Assembly (NCBI GenBank): GCA_965279565.1
Contig: OZ257249.1
Location: 4,029,114 to 4,093,113 of the forward strand
Source: Tagaea sp965279565
GTDB lineage: Bacteria > Pseudomonadota > Alphaproteobacteria > CACIAM-22H2
Direction of reading: 5' to 3'
DNA length: 64,000 nt
The number at the start of each line of letters is the position of its first letter. The first letter of the stretch is position 1. Below the pieces are notes generated by a model that was not told where the DNA came from, searched no databases, and was given only the letters and a program-made list of their open reading frames with translations. Shown in pieces: positions 1 through 8,318 of the stretch. The position numbers were made by a program, and so were the translations under genes.

Positions 1-1
1 C

Positions 2-760
2 CTGAACGGTCTCGGACAGGTCGGGCTCATCCGTCCGAACTTCCTGCATCCGCCCTTCAACAACGCGAAGGCGCGTCAGGCACTGCTCTACTGCGTCAAG
101 CAGTCGGACCACATGAAGGCAACGTTCGGCGATTCGAAGTACGCGAAGGAAACGCCGTCGTTCTTCGCCATGGGCACGTCGATGGAGAACGACGCGAACA
201 CCGGCTGGTTCAAGGGTGGGCAGAACTTCGCGAAGTCCAAGGCGCTCCTCGCCGAAGCGGGCTACAAGGGCGAAGAGGTCCTGCTGATGCAGGCGACCAA
301 CATCCCGTACATGAGCAATTCGGCGCAGCTTCTCGCTCAGGAGCTTCGTCAGGGCGGCTTCAACGTACGGGTCGAGGCGATGGACTGGTCTAACGTCGTC
401 CAGCGCCGCTCGGTGAAGAATCCGCCTGCCCAGGGCGGCTGGAACATCTTCATCACGTCAGCGGGCGGATCGGCTGTCGGCCACCCGATCCTGCTGTCGG
501 CACATTCCGCAACAGGCGGTTCGGCCTGGTTCGGTTGGCCGGAAGACGCCAAGCACGAGGCATTGCGTGCGCAGTGGGCCGTCGGCGAAACGCTGGCCGA
601 CCGCCAGCGCATTGCCCGCGAGATCCAGGACAACGCCTGGAACTTCGTGCCGCAGCTCTATTACGGCCAGTGGGTACAGCCGGCCGCTATGCGTGCCAAC
701 ATCCGCGGCGTCCTGCCTGTCGCGGAAATCATCCCGTGGTGGAACGTCGAAAAGGTGTGA
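2..760 (+). CDS. Peptide/nickel-type ABC substrate-binding protein, C-terminal part (5' truncated by window)
   Basis: The frame is open from base 2, so about 252 C-terminal residues of a longer periplasmic protein are visible; the signal peptide and N-terminal lobe lie outside the window. The sequence resembles the second lobe of family 5 (DppA/OppA-like) binding proteins: the FNNAKARQALLYCVKQ stretch, a middle block with WSNVVQRR, and the C-terminal IIPWWNVEKV. It heads a set of two permeases and two ATPases on the same strand, so it should bind the substrate and deliver it to that transporter. The substrate cannot be read from the sequence. A perfect stem-loop follows the stop codon. Confidence 0.85.
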   Translation: MNGLGQVGLIRPNFLHPPFNNAKARQALLYCVKQSDHMKATFGDSKYAKETPSFFAMGTSMENDANTGWFKGGQNFAKSKALLAEAGYKGEEVLLMQATNIPYMSNSAQLLAQELRQGGFNVRVEAMDWSNVVQRRSVKNPPAQGGWNIFITSAGGSAVGHPILLSAHSATGGSAWFGWPEDAKHEALRAQWAVGETLADRQRIAREIQDNAWNFVPQLYYGQWVQPAAMRANIRGVLPVAEIIPWWNVEKV

Positions 761-785
761 CCGGCATCCTTTTCGCATGATCCGT

Positions 786-810
786 CGGTGCGCCCCAAAG
801 GGGCGCACCG
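786..810 (+). promoter_or_regulatory. Stem-loop after the binding-protein gene
   Basis: An 11-bp perfect inverted repeat (786-796 pairing with 800-810, arm CGGTGCGCCCC) has a 3-nt loop and lies 26 nt after the binding-protein stop and 15 nt before the permease start. There is no immediate T-run, so it is more likely a 3'-end protecting or partial read-through element than a full terminator. Such elements raise binding-protein mRNA relative to the membrane subunits, as the malE-malF REP element does. Confidence 0.6.
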
Positions 811-825
811 ACTGCCACGGGATTT

Positions 826-1770
826 TTGATGCTCGCTTACATCGTCCGACGACTTTTCCTGACGCTACCGGTCATGGCGCTGGTGGCGGTGTTCGTGTTC
901 CTGCTGCTGCATCTTTCGCCGGGCGATCCGGCGGCCATCATGGCCGGCGAGAACGCGACTGCCGAGAACATTGCGCAGATCCGCACCAAGCTGGGGCTCG
1001 ACGAGCCTCTCTGGAAGCAGTTCGCGCTCTGGGTCCTGGCGCTCGCTTCCGGCGATCTCGGTCAGTCGCTCTTCTGGGGCGATCCGGTCACCACGCTGAT
1101 CGGCCAGCGCGCCGAGCCGACGGTTTCCCTCGCCCTGACGACGATTTCGTTCGCCGTGATCGTCGCGATCACGCTGGGCGTCACGGCCGCCGCCAATCCC
1201 GGAACCTGGATCGACCGCGGCGTCATGGGATTCGCCGTGATGGGATTCTCGCTGCCGGTCTTCGTCGTCGGCTACATGCTGATCTTCCTGTTCGCGATCG
1301 AGCTCAAATGGCTTCCGGTCCAGGGCTACACCCGCTTCGCCGAAGGCGTCGTGCCGTGGCTGCGCAATCTCGTGCTCCCGTCCCTCGCCCTCGGCATGGC
1401 CTATGTGGCGCTGATCGCGCGCATCACGCGTACGACGATGCTCGAGGTGCTGTCCGAGGATTACATCCGCACCGGCAAGGCCAAGGGTGTCGCGAACCGG
1501 CCGCTGCTGCTGCGCCACGCGCTGAAGAACGCCGCGGTTCCGATCGTCACGGTCGTCGGCATCGGTGTGGCGCTGCTGATCGGCGGCGTGGTCATCACGG
1601 AGACCGTCTTCAACATTCCAGGGATCGGCCGGCTGGTCGTCGACGCGATTTCCCGGCGCGACTATCCGATCGTGCAGGGCGTGATCATGCTGTTCGCCGG
1701 ACTCTACGTGCTGGTGAACCTGCTCGTCGATCTCTCCTACACGCTCTTCGATCCGCGCATCCGGTACTGA
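826..1770 (+). CDS. Dpp/Opp-type ABC permease (DppB-like)
   Basis: This 314-residue inner-membrane permease opens with the typical DppB pattern: an N-terminal helix (IVRRLFLTLPVMALVAVFVF) followed by HLSPGDPA. Several further hydrophobic helices follow, with the EAA-type coupling loop near residues 205-240 (YIRTGKAKGVANRPLLLRHA). It ends with LSYTLFDPRIRY, a standard DppB ending. It forms the translocation pore with the next gene, 1 nt downstream. The ATG at 826 was chosen because it starts exactly at the conserved N-terminus. Peptide, nickel and opine transporters all share this fold, so the substrate is open. Confidence 0.93.
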   Translation: MMLAYIVRRLFLTLPVMALVAVFVFLLLHLSPGDPAAIMAGENATAENIAQIRTKLGLDEPLWKQFALWVLALASGDLGQSLFWGDPVTTLIGQRAEPTVSLALTTISFAVIVAITLGVTAAANPGTWIDRGVMGFAVMGFSLPVFVVGYMLIFLFAIELKWLPVQGYTRFAEGVVPWLRNLVLPSLALGMAYVALIARITRTTMLEVLSEDYIRTGKAKGVANRPLLLRHALKNAAVPIVTVVGIGVALLIGGVVITETVFNIPGIGRLVVDAISRRDYPIVQGVIMLFAGLYVLVNLLVDLSYTLFDPRIRY

Positions 1771-1771
1771 G

Positions 1772-2608
1772 ATGGACGCGAACACCTTCATCACCTTCGC
1801 CCGCCGCAACCCGACCATCGTCGCGGGCAGCGTCATCCTCCTTTTCATGACCGTCGTGGCGCTTGCCGCACCGCTGATTGCCGGCGACCCGCGACTGATG
1901 AACCCCGTGAACCGGCTGAGGCCGCCTTCGGCGCAGTTCTGGTTCGGCACCGACGGGCTGGGGCGCGACATCTTCTCGCGCTGCGTCTACGGCGCGCGGA
2001 TTTCGCTGATCGTGGGCGTGGCGGTGGCGTCCGCGTCGGTCCTCATCGGCCTCGCGATCGGCCTTGCCGCAGGCTATCTGCGATGGCTCGACAACTACGT
2101 CATGCGCGTGATGGACGGACTTATGGCCATCCCCGCGATCCTGCTCGCGATCGCGATGGTGTCGCTCAACCGCGCCACGGTCGGCATCGTCATCATCGCC
2201 ATCGTCATCCCTGAAATCCCCCGCGTCGTGCGCCTGGTGCGCTCCGTCGTGCTGACGACGCGCGAGCAACCCTATATCGAGGCAGCGATCAGCGGCGGCA
2301 GCCGGTCGATTAAGATTGTGCTGCGCCACATCCTGCCGAGCACGATCCCGCCGCTGATCGTGCAGGCGACCTATGTGACCGCCTCGGCCATCCTGATCGA
2401 GGCGGGCCTGTCCTTTCTGGGCGCCGGCGTTCCGCCGGAAACGCCGACCTGGGGCAACATGATTGCGTCGAGCCGCCTGCTGCTGGCGCGGGCACCCTGG
2501 ACGATCTTCTTCCCCGGCCTTTGCCTCGCCCTCGTCGTCCTCGCTGTCAACCTGCTCGGCGACGGTCTGCGCGACCGGCTCGACCCGCGCCTGTCGCGGC
2601 GGATGTGA
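1772..2608 (+). CDS. Dpp/Opp-type ABC permease (DppC-like)
   Basis: This 278-residue permease is the DppC partner of the preceding gene. It has an N-terminal membrane segment, then the family hallmark FWFGTDGLGRDIFSR near residue 55 and a coupling loop YIEAAISGGSRSIKIVLRH near residue 170. The C-terminus GDGLRDRLDPRLSRRM is typical. At 278 residues it sits at the short end for the family (about 275-300). It starts 1 nt after the previous stop and ends 2 nt before the ATPase start, so the genes are co-transcribed and probably translationally coupled. Confidence 0.93.
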   Translation: MDANTFITFARRNPTIVAGSVILLFMTVVALAAPLIAGDPRLMNPVNRLRPPSAQFWFGTDGLGRDIFSRCVYGARISLIVGVAVASASVLIGLAIGLAAGYLRWLDNYVMRVMDGLMAIPAILLAIAMVSLNRATVGIVIIAIVIPEIPRVVRLVRSVVLTTREQPYIEAAISGGSRSIKIVLRHILPSTIPPLIVQATYVTASAILIEAGLSFLGAGVPPETPTWGNMIASSRLLLARAPWTIFFPGLCLALVVLAVNLLGDGLRDRLDPRLSRRM

Positions 2609-2610
2609 CC

Positions 2611-3606
2611 ATGACCGAAACTCCCGTCCTCGCCATCGACGAACTGCAAACGCACTTCTTCACGCGCGACGGCATCACGCGCGCGGTGGGCGGCGTCTCG
2701 TTCGAAGTCCGCCCCGGAGAAACGCTCGGCGTGGTCGGCGAATCCGGTTGCGGGAAGAGCGTCACGGCGCTGTCGATCCTCGGCCTGCTGCCGCCCAAGA
2801 TCGGCCGCATCGTCAGCGGTTCCATCAAGTTCGAAGGGCGCGAACTCGTCGGGCTCGATGAGGCGGAGATGCGCAAGATCCGCGGCAACCGGATCGCGAT
2901 GATCTTCCAGGAGCCGATGACGAGTCTCAATCCGGTCTTCTCGATCGGCGAGCAGATCGCCGAGGCAGCGATGATCCACCAGAACATGAGCCGCGAGGCG
3001 GCCTACGCGCGCGCCGCCGAGATGCTGCGATTCGTGCGCATCCCCGACGCCGAGCGGCGCGTACACGACTATCCGCACCAGTTCTCCGGCGGGATGCGCC
3101 AGCGCGCGATGATCGCGATGGCGCTGTCGTGCAATCCCAAGCTCCTGATCGCCGACGAGCCGACGACGGCCCTCGACGTCACGATCCAGGCGCAGATCCT
3201 GCGCCTGATGCTGGATCTCAAGGAAACGATCGGGGCGGCCGTCATGCTGATCACGCACGATTTGGGCGTGGTCGCCGAAACCTGCCGGCGCGTCGTCGTT
3301 ATGTACGCCGGGCGCAAGGTCGAGGAGGCCGACGTGCTCGATCTGTTCGACCGGCCCGCACATCCCTACACGCGCGGCCTGATGGCCTCGATCCCGCGTC
3401 GCAATTCGGGTGCGAACCGCAAGAAGCGTCTGTCCGAGATTCCCGGCATCGTGCCCAACCTGCGCGATCCGATCGCGGGATGCGCGTTCGCACCCCGCTG
3501 CGCGCATGCGACGGACCGCTGCCGCAGCGAGACGCCGCCCATCCGTACGCTCGAAGGCAGCCATCTCGTCGCCTGCTGGGAAGCCGAGAAGGTGCTCGCG
3601 TCATGA
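2611..3606 (+). CDS. Dpp/Opp-type ABC ATPase (DppD-like)
   Basis: This 331-residue nucleotide-binding subunit has Walker A GESGCGKS at residues 43-50, signature FSGGMRQR near 155-162 and Walker B LLIADEPTTALD. The C-terminal oligopeptide-transport extension carries the Cys-rich pattern GCAFAPRCAHATDRC, which in related DppD proteins can hold an Fe-S cluster. The open frame extends upstream to 2521, but that part overlaps the permease; the ATG at 2611 begins at the conserved N-terminus (MTETPVLAIDELQTHF). It overlaps the next ATPase by 4 nt (ATGA). Confidence 0.93.
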   Translation: MTETPVLAIDELQTHFFTRDGITRAVGGVSFEVRPGETLGVVGESGCGKSVTALSILGLLPPKIGRIVSGSIKFEGRELVGLDEAEMRKIRGNRIAMIFQEPMTSLNPVFSIGEQIAEAAMIHQNMSREAAYARAAEMLRFVRIPDAERRVHDYPHQFSGGMRQRAMIAMALSCNPKLLIADEPTTALDVTIQAQILRLMLDLKETIGAAVMLITHDLGVVAETCRRVVVMYAGRKVEEADVLDLFDRPAHPYTRGLMASIPRRNSGANRKKRLSEIPGIVPNLRDPIAGCAFAPRCAHATDRCRSETPPIRTLEGSHLVACWEAEKVLAS

Positions 3607-4583
3607 CCGCGCGCAGGCCCGTCCTCGAGGTCACGAACCTCACCAAGCATTTCGACGTGACGCGCGGCCTGCTGCGCAAGACGGTGGCGAAGGTCCGGGC
3701 CGTCGACGGCGTTTCGTTCGACATCGCGGCGGGCGAGACGCTGTGCCTCGTGGGTGAGTCCGGCTGCGGCAAGTCGACCGTCGCGAAGCTCATCCTGCGG
3801 CTGATCGAGCCGAGCGCGGGCAGCATTGTGCTCGACGGCACGGATGTGACCAAGCTCGACGAAGCGGGCATGCGCTCCCATCGCCGCCATGTGCAGATGG
3901 TCTTCCAGGACCCCTACGCCTCGCTCAATCCGCGCCTCAAGGCTGGCGTGATCGTCACCGAACCGCTCGAGAACTACGAATCGATGGCGGCGTCGGAACG
4001 CGAGGCGCGCGCCGCCAAGCTGTTGACCCGCGTGGGCTTGCGCGCCGACGCGATGCACCGCTTCCCGTTCGAGTTCTCCGGCGGCCAGCGCCAGCGACTG
4101 GGCATTGCGCGCGCCCTCGCCCTCAATCCCGGCCTGATTGTCGCGGACGAGCCGGTCTCGGCGCTCGACGTTTCGGTGCAGGCGCAGGTGCTGAACCTGC
4201 TGATGGACCTGCAGGAGGAGTACGGGCTCGCCTACCTGTTCGTGTCGCACGATCTGGGTGTGGTCGAGCATATCGGCCACCGCATCGCGGTCATGTATCT
4301 GGGCAAGATCGTCGAACTCGCCAGCCGCGACGACCTGTTCGCCGATCCGCAGCATCCCTATTCCGAAGCGCTGATCGCGGCTGCGCCCATTCCGGACCCG
4401 CGCGCCAAGCGCGAGCGAAAGACGATCGAGGGCGAGGTTCCAAGCCCGATGAACCCGCCCTCGGGCTGCCATTTCCACACGCGCTGCCCTTACGTCGTCG
4501 ACCGCTGCCGCAAGGACGCGCCGGCCCTGCGCGAGATCGCCCCGGGCCGGCATGTCGCCTGCCACCTGCGGGGACCGCAGTGA
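3603..4583 (+). CDS. Dpp/Opp-type ABC ATPase (DppF-like)
   Basis: This second nucleotide-binding subunit has 326 residues, with Walker A GESGCGKST at 51-59, signature FSGGQRQRLGIARAL and Walker B VADEPVSALD. The C-terminal GCHFHTRCPYVVDRCRK is typical of DppF/OppF. The insertion TRGLLRKTVAKVRAVDGV near residues 20-37 is also an OppF trait. It should pair with the preceding ATPase as a heterodimer. The start at 3603 overlaps the previous stop (ATGA). Its own stop overlaps the GTG start of the SelA-like gene, which therefore belongs to the same transcription unit. Confidence 0.93.
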   Translation: MTARRPVLEVTNLTKHFDVTRGLLRKTVAKVRAVDGVSFDIAAGETLCLVGESGCGKSTVAKLILRLIEPSAGSIVLDGTDVTKLDEAGMRSHRRHVQMVFQDPYASLNPRLKAGVIVTEPLENYESMAASEREARAAKLLTRVGLRADAMHRFPFEFSGGQRQRLGIARALALNPGLIVADEPVSALDVSVQAQVLNLLMDLQEEYGLAYLFVSHDLGVVEHIGHRIAVMYLGKIVELASRDDLFADPQHPYSEALIAAAPIPDPRAKRERKTIEGEVPSPMNPPSGCHFHTRCPYVVDRCRKDAPALREIAPGRHVACHLRGPQ

Positions 4584-5740
4584 GCGGCATCCATGCGCGG
4601 CTCGGCGTCAAGCGCCGGATCAACGCCGCGGGCACATTGACGCGGCTGGGCGGAAGTCTGATGGACGAGGCGGTGCTCGACGCGATGCGCGAAGCCGCCC
4701 GCAGTTCGGTCGATATCGGCGAACTCCAGTCGGCCGCCAGTCGTGCCATCGCGGCCGCGACAGGTGCTGAAGCCGGTCTGGTCACGTCGGGTGCCGCGGC
4801 CGGCCTGACGTTGGCCGCCGCCGCCTGCATTGCCGGCCTCGATGTCGCGCGCATGGCGCGCCTTCCCGACACGCACGGCATGCCCTGCGAAATCCTGATG
4901 CCGCGCACCCACCGCAACGCCTATGACCACGCGCTGCGGGCGGCGGGCGCCGTACTTGTCGATATCGGCCACAACGACCGGGGTACGGGCGCAGGCATCC
5001 GCGGGTTGGAGAACTGGGAGATCGAAGCCGCGATCACGCCGGCGACCGTTGCCTTCGCGTTCGCCGCCACGCCGGAAAATTCTGAGGACCTTCCCGCCGT
5101 TGTCGCGGTCTGCCGCAAGCAGAGGCTGAAGGTCATCGTCGATGCGGCGGCACAGCTTCCGCCCGCTTCCAACCTGCGCGCGTTCGTCGCCGCCGGCGCC
5201 GATCTCGTCGTCTTCTCAGGTGGAAAGGCGATCGGCGGCCCGCAGGCGAGCGGTATCCTCGCCGGCCGGCGCGATCTGGTCGCATCGGCGCTGCTCCAAC
5301 AGCTCGACATGGACGTGGCGCCCGCGCGCTGGAACTCACCCGATCTGGTGGATCGCGCGAAGGTGCCAGTCCCGCCGCATCACGGCATCGGTCGGGGCTT
5401 CAAGGTCGGCAAGGAAGAGATCGTCGGCCTGATCGTGGCGCTCGAACGCTTCGCCGCGCGCGACGAGGCGGCCGCAACGGCCGCGTTGCGCAAGCGGCTG
5501 GAAGCGATCGCCGCCGCCCTGCCGGGCCGCAAGACCCGGATCATCCCGGGCCGCGTCACCACATTGGAAATCGAAGCCATCGACGGCCCGCGCGCGGTCG
5601 TCGCCCTGCTTGCAAACGACCCACCCGTGCATGTCGGCGAGCGGGACGTCGCGCGCGGCACGCTGGTCGTCGACCTGCAGGCCGTCCGCGCCGAGGACGA
5701 TGCGACCCTGGCCGCGGCGCTTTCGAAGGCAATCGCCTGA
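4580..5740 (+). CDS. SelA-like PLP-dependent enzyme (D-glucosaminate-type ammonia-lyase family)
   Basis: This 386-residue fold-type I PLP enzyme of the SelA/DgaE group has RRINAAGTLTRLGG at the N-terminus, a TSGAAAGLTLAAAACIAG phosphate-binding region and the lysine motif FSGGKAIGGPQASG near residue 215, where the Lys should form the Schiff base. Family members are ammonia-lyases acting on amino-sugar acids or related amino acids, and are usually not true selenocysteine synthases. The GTG start overlaps the DppF stop. The gene is convergent with, and 1 nt from, a cog3964 amidohydrolase; these two families commonly cluster. A joint deacylation/deamination route for an imported N-acyl compound is an inference. 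Confidence 0.8.
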   Translation: MSGIHARLGVKRRINAAGTLTRLGGSLMDEAVLDAMREAARSSVDIGELQSAASRAIAAATGAEAGLVTSGAAAGLTLAAAACIAGLDVARMARLPDTHGMPCEILMPRTHRNAYDHALRAAGAVLVDIGHNDRGTGAGIRGLENWEIEAAITPATVAFAFAATPENSEDLPAVVAVCRKQRLKVIVDAAAQLPPASNLRAFVAAGADLVVFSGGKAIGGPQASGILAGRRDLVASALLQQLDMDVAPARWNSPDLVDRAKVPVPPHHGIGRGFKVGKEEIVGLIVALERFAARDEAAATAALRKRLEAIAAALPGRKTRIIPGRVTTLEIEAIDGPRAVVALLANDPPVHVGERDVARGTLVVDLQAVRAEDDATLAAALSKAIA

Positions 5741-5741
5741 T

Positions 5742-6869
5742 CTAGTCGCGCCACCACCGGCCGCCGAGCACGATGCCGCGGCAGCGCAGATGTTCCTTGC
5801 CCTCGACCGTCTCGCCGAGCACGTCGGCGAACGAGAATTTCCCGTTCTCGACTTCCAGAACCGTCGCGTCTCCCAGCGTGCCCGGCGTCAGCGTGCCGCG
5901 GTCGGTCTTGCGCACCGCAAGTGCGGGATTGATCGTGGATGCGCGGATCACCTCGACCAGCGGCATGCCGATGGCGAGGAACTTCGACATCGTGACGAGC
6001 TGATCGTAGGCCGGGCCATTCTCCGACAGCACGTGGACGTCCGACGAGATGACGTCGGGCAGGAATCCCTCCTTCATCATCGGGATGGCGGTCTCGTAGC
6101 CGAACGAGCCGGCACCATGCCCGATATCGAAGATCACGCCGCGCGCGCGCGCCGCACGCACGTCGTCCTGCACGCGCCCGTCGCCGGTGATCGGTGCGTT
6201 GGGGAACGGGCGATAGCAATGGGTCAGGATGTCGCCCTTGCGCAGGCGCGGCATCACTTCGCTGCGGTAGGGCGGCGGGTGATCGAGATGCGCCATCACC
6301 GGAATACCCAGATGGTCCGAGACCTCGAGCGCCATGTCGAGCGGTGCGAGGCCGGATTCGCCCGAAGCGCTCCGCCCCACGCGCACCTTGATGCCGACGA
6401 TCAGATCCTTGTGCTCGCGTCCGATGTCGCGGCACGCGCGCGGGCTGAGCATGCGCAGATCCTCGCACTCGCCGACCATGACGTAGGAACCGAACGCGAA
6501 GATGCCGGGATAGGAGATGTTCATGAAGGGCAGGATGCGCACGTCGCTCGGTTCGACGATGTGCTTGCGGAAGCCCGGCAGGTTACCGGGACCGGCGGTA
6601 CCTGCGTCGATCAGCGTCGTGCAGCCCGCGCGCTTGGCATAGGCGTCGGGGTCGACGCCAATGGAGGTCCCGCCCCAGTAGACATGCGTGTGCAGGTCGA
6701 TGAGGCCGGGCGTAACGATCTTTCCCGACACGTCGCGGCTGGCCTTGGCCGGGCCGAGCTTCTGGCCGACGGCCGCCACGCGCCCGTCGCGGAAGGCGAC
6801 ATCGGACACCGCGTCGAGCCCTTGTGCCGGGTCGATCACCCGTCCGCCCGTCAACACCAGATCGTACAT
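5742..6869 (-). CDS. Amidohydrolase/deacetylase family metallohydrolase (cog3964 type)
   Basis: This 375-residue enzyme of the amidohydrolase superfamily shows the expected metal ligands: H60 and H62 in GLIDLHTH, K161 in GIKVRVG (probable carboxylated Lys), H194 in MAHLDHP, H217 in THCYRP and D277 in SSDVH. It is often misannotated as dihydroorotase. Characterised cog3964 proteins instead hydrolyse acetylated hydroxy- or amino-acid type substrates. It is the last gene of the leftward nucleoside operon, 25 nt after the preceding gene, and faces the SelA-like gene tail to tail. Its physiological substrate is unknown. Confidence 0.82.
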   Translation of the reverse strand: MYDLVLTGGRVIDPAQGLDAVSDVAFRDGRVAAVGQKLGPAKASRDVSGKIVTPGLIDLHTHVYWGGTSIGVDPDAYAKRAGCTTLIDAGTAGPGNLPGFRKHIVEPSDVRILPFMNISYPGIFAFGSYVMVGECEDLRMLSPRACRDIGREHKDLIVGIKVRVGRSASGESGLAPLDMALEVSDHLGIPVMAHLDHPPPYRSEVMPRLRKGDILTHCYRPFPNAPITGDGRVQDDVRAARARGVIFDIGHGAGSFGYETAIPMMKEGFLPDVISSDVHVLSENGPAYDQLVTMSKFLAIGMPLVEVIRASTINPALAVRKTDRGTLTPGTLGDATVLEVENGKFSFADVLGETVEGKEHLRCRGIVLGGRWWRD

Positions 6870-6894
6870 CGCTTTCTCCCTTCGTGTTCGTCCG

Positions 6895-7377
6895 CTACCG
6901 GCAATGCGGCGGGCAGCCGCGCGTCCAGAATGCCCCGCTGTCGGACTTTTCCGGTTTCGGTACTACCGCCTCCCACCAACCGTGCGCGCATTCTGAACGG
7001 AACGCCATCTGGTCAGAGAGCGTCGTCCCGGTCGCGACGAATCCGGATTCGAGTTTCCCGAGTGCCACGGCTATCGCGGCCTGCGTGGCCGGCGTCGAAC
7101 CGGCCGCATCACTGCAGAAGGCCGCGGCAAAGCCGCGGATGTCGTCGGCGAGAGCCGGATAGGCGCCGACATCGAGGCCCCAGGCCTTCATCCATTCGCC
7201 GCAGACCTTCGCCGCGGCGACTTCGACCGGCTGGCCGATCATCTTGCGTGCGGTCGTGCGCATGTGGCGCAGCAGTTCGGCACGTGCATGCGCGATCCGT
7301 GCGGCGAGCGCCGTCGCCTGCATCGCGGAAATCGCACGCTCGGCCAGTTCGAGATGTTCGTCGACGGGATGGGGCAT
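6895..7377 (-). CDS. Hypothetical protein in the nucleoside operon
   Basis: A 160-residue soluble protein that I do not recognise. It is mainly helical by composition (MPHPVDEHLELAERAISAMQ; two Ala-rich helices) and ends with a Cys-rich tail containing FWTRGCPPHCR, which could bind a metal or form a disulfide. The ATG at 7377 was preferred over more upstream starts because those would lie inside the nucleoside hydrolase gene. It starts 11 nt after that gene's stop and lies just before the amidohydrolase, so it is co-transcribed with both. No signal peptide is visible. Confidence 0.6.
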   Translation of the reverse strand: MPHPVDEHLELAERAISAMQATALAARIAHARAELLRHMRTTARKMIGQPVEVAAAKVCGEWMKAWGLDVGAYPALADDIRGFAAAFCSDAAGSTPATQAAIAVALGKLESGFVATGTTLSDQMAFRSECAHGWWEAVVPKPEKSDSGAFWTRGCPPHCR

Positions 7378-7388
7378 GTCGGTCGGTC

Positions 7389-8318
7389 CTAGGGAAGCCG
7401 GGCGAGCGAATCGATCATCCGGTCGAAAAGTGCGCCGGCATCGACTTTCGACGCGACATAGGCGTTGGGCGGACGCTTGGTGCGTCCGTTCCAGTCGATC
7501 GTCGAGCGGCCGCGCATGCGGCCTTCCGTCTCGATCTCGACATGGCAGTCCCGACCCTCGAAAAGCTCCGGCCACAGTAGCCACGCGACGGTGCACGGGT
7601 CGTGCATCGGATGCGCCTTCGTCGCCATGCCGCCCGGACGCGGACGTGTCAGCATGCCGTGCACGCTGACCCCGGCCCGGGTTCCCAAGGCCGCCAGCCG
7701 GGCGACATGCGCAGGCGAGGCGAGTGCCTGGTGCGTGAGATCGAGACCGAAGAGTGCCGTCTTCACGCCTGCCGCCATCACCACGGCGGCGGCGTGCGGA
7801 TCGACGTAGAAATTGAACTCGGCCGCCGGCGTCATGTTTCCGAGCGACAGGGCACCCCCCATGATCGACAGCAGACCCAGGCGCGGGACGATGTCGGGCG
7901 CGAGGCGCAGCGCCATCGCGATGTTGGTCAGCGGGCCAAGCGCGCAGATCGTCACGCTGCCTGCCGGCTCGGTCCGGATCAGGCGGATCAGGGCGTCGAC
8001 CGCATGGCCGTCGGTGGGCAATGACGCCGGTTCCGGCAGGCCGGATCCCGCCAGCCCGTCCGGCCCGCTGATGAACTCTGCGGTTTCGAGCGGCACGATC
8101 ATCGGTCCGGCCATTCCGGCATGCACCGGCACATCGCCACGGCCGGCAAGATCGCGGATACGCAGCGCGTTGGCGGTCGTCCGGTCGAGGCCCACATTGC
8201 CGGCGACCGATGCGACCAGCTTCACGTCGAAAGCCTCGGGATGCGCGAAAGCCAGCAGGAGGGCAACCGCATCGTCCTGCCCGGGATCGGTATCGATGAC
8301 GAGCGTGCGCGCCTTCAT
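7389..8318 (-). CDS. Nucleoside hydrolase (inosine/uridine-preferring type)
   Basis: This 309-residue enzyme of the IunH family cleaves the N-glycosidic bond of ribonucleosides to give free base and ribose. The Ca-binding signature is intact (DTDPGQDDA, residues 9-17), followed by GNVGLDRTTANALRI. Downstream are the active-site region AEFNFYVDPHAA and the later AHPMHDPCT segment with its conserved Asp. The start overlaps the ATPase stop by 4 nt. With a sugar-type importer and two sugar kinases in the same operon, its role is probably catabolism of imported nucleosides. Base preference cannot be read from the sequence. Confidence 0.92.
   Translation of the reverse strand: MKARTLVIDTDPGQDDAVALLLAFAHPEAFDVKLVASVAGNVGLDRTTANALRIRDLAGRGDVPVHAGMAGPMIVPLETAEFISGPDGLAGSGLPEPASLPTDGHAVDALIRLIRTEPAGSVTICALGPLTNIAMALRLAPDIVPRLGLLSIMGGALSLGNMTPAAEFNFYVDPHAAAVVMAAGVKTALFGLDLTHQALASPAHVARLAALGTRAGVSVHGMLTRPRPGGMATKAHPMHDPCTVAWLLWPELFEGRDCHVEIETEGRMRGRSTIDWNGRTKRPPNAYVASKVDAGALFDRMIDSLARLP

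Noticed and set aside
865..1971. Long leftward open frame (368 codons) opposite the first permease genes, and many similar ones across the window
   Set aside because: High GC keeps antisense frames open; their translations are rich in Arg, Asp, His and Gln without domain motifs, and each lies opposite a gene with clear family motifs.
2371..3564. 397-codon leftward frame opposite the DppD-like gene
   Set aside because: Mirror frame of a well-conserved ATPase; composition is low-complexity and no motif is visible.
4580..5740. Selenocysteine synthase function for the SelA-like protein
   Set aside because: No selB, selC or selD is seen and the neighbours are catabolic; this family branch is mostly ammonia-lyases.
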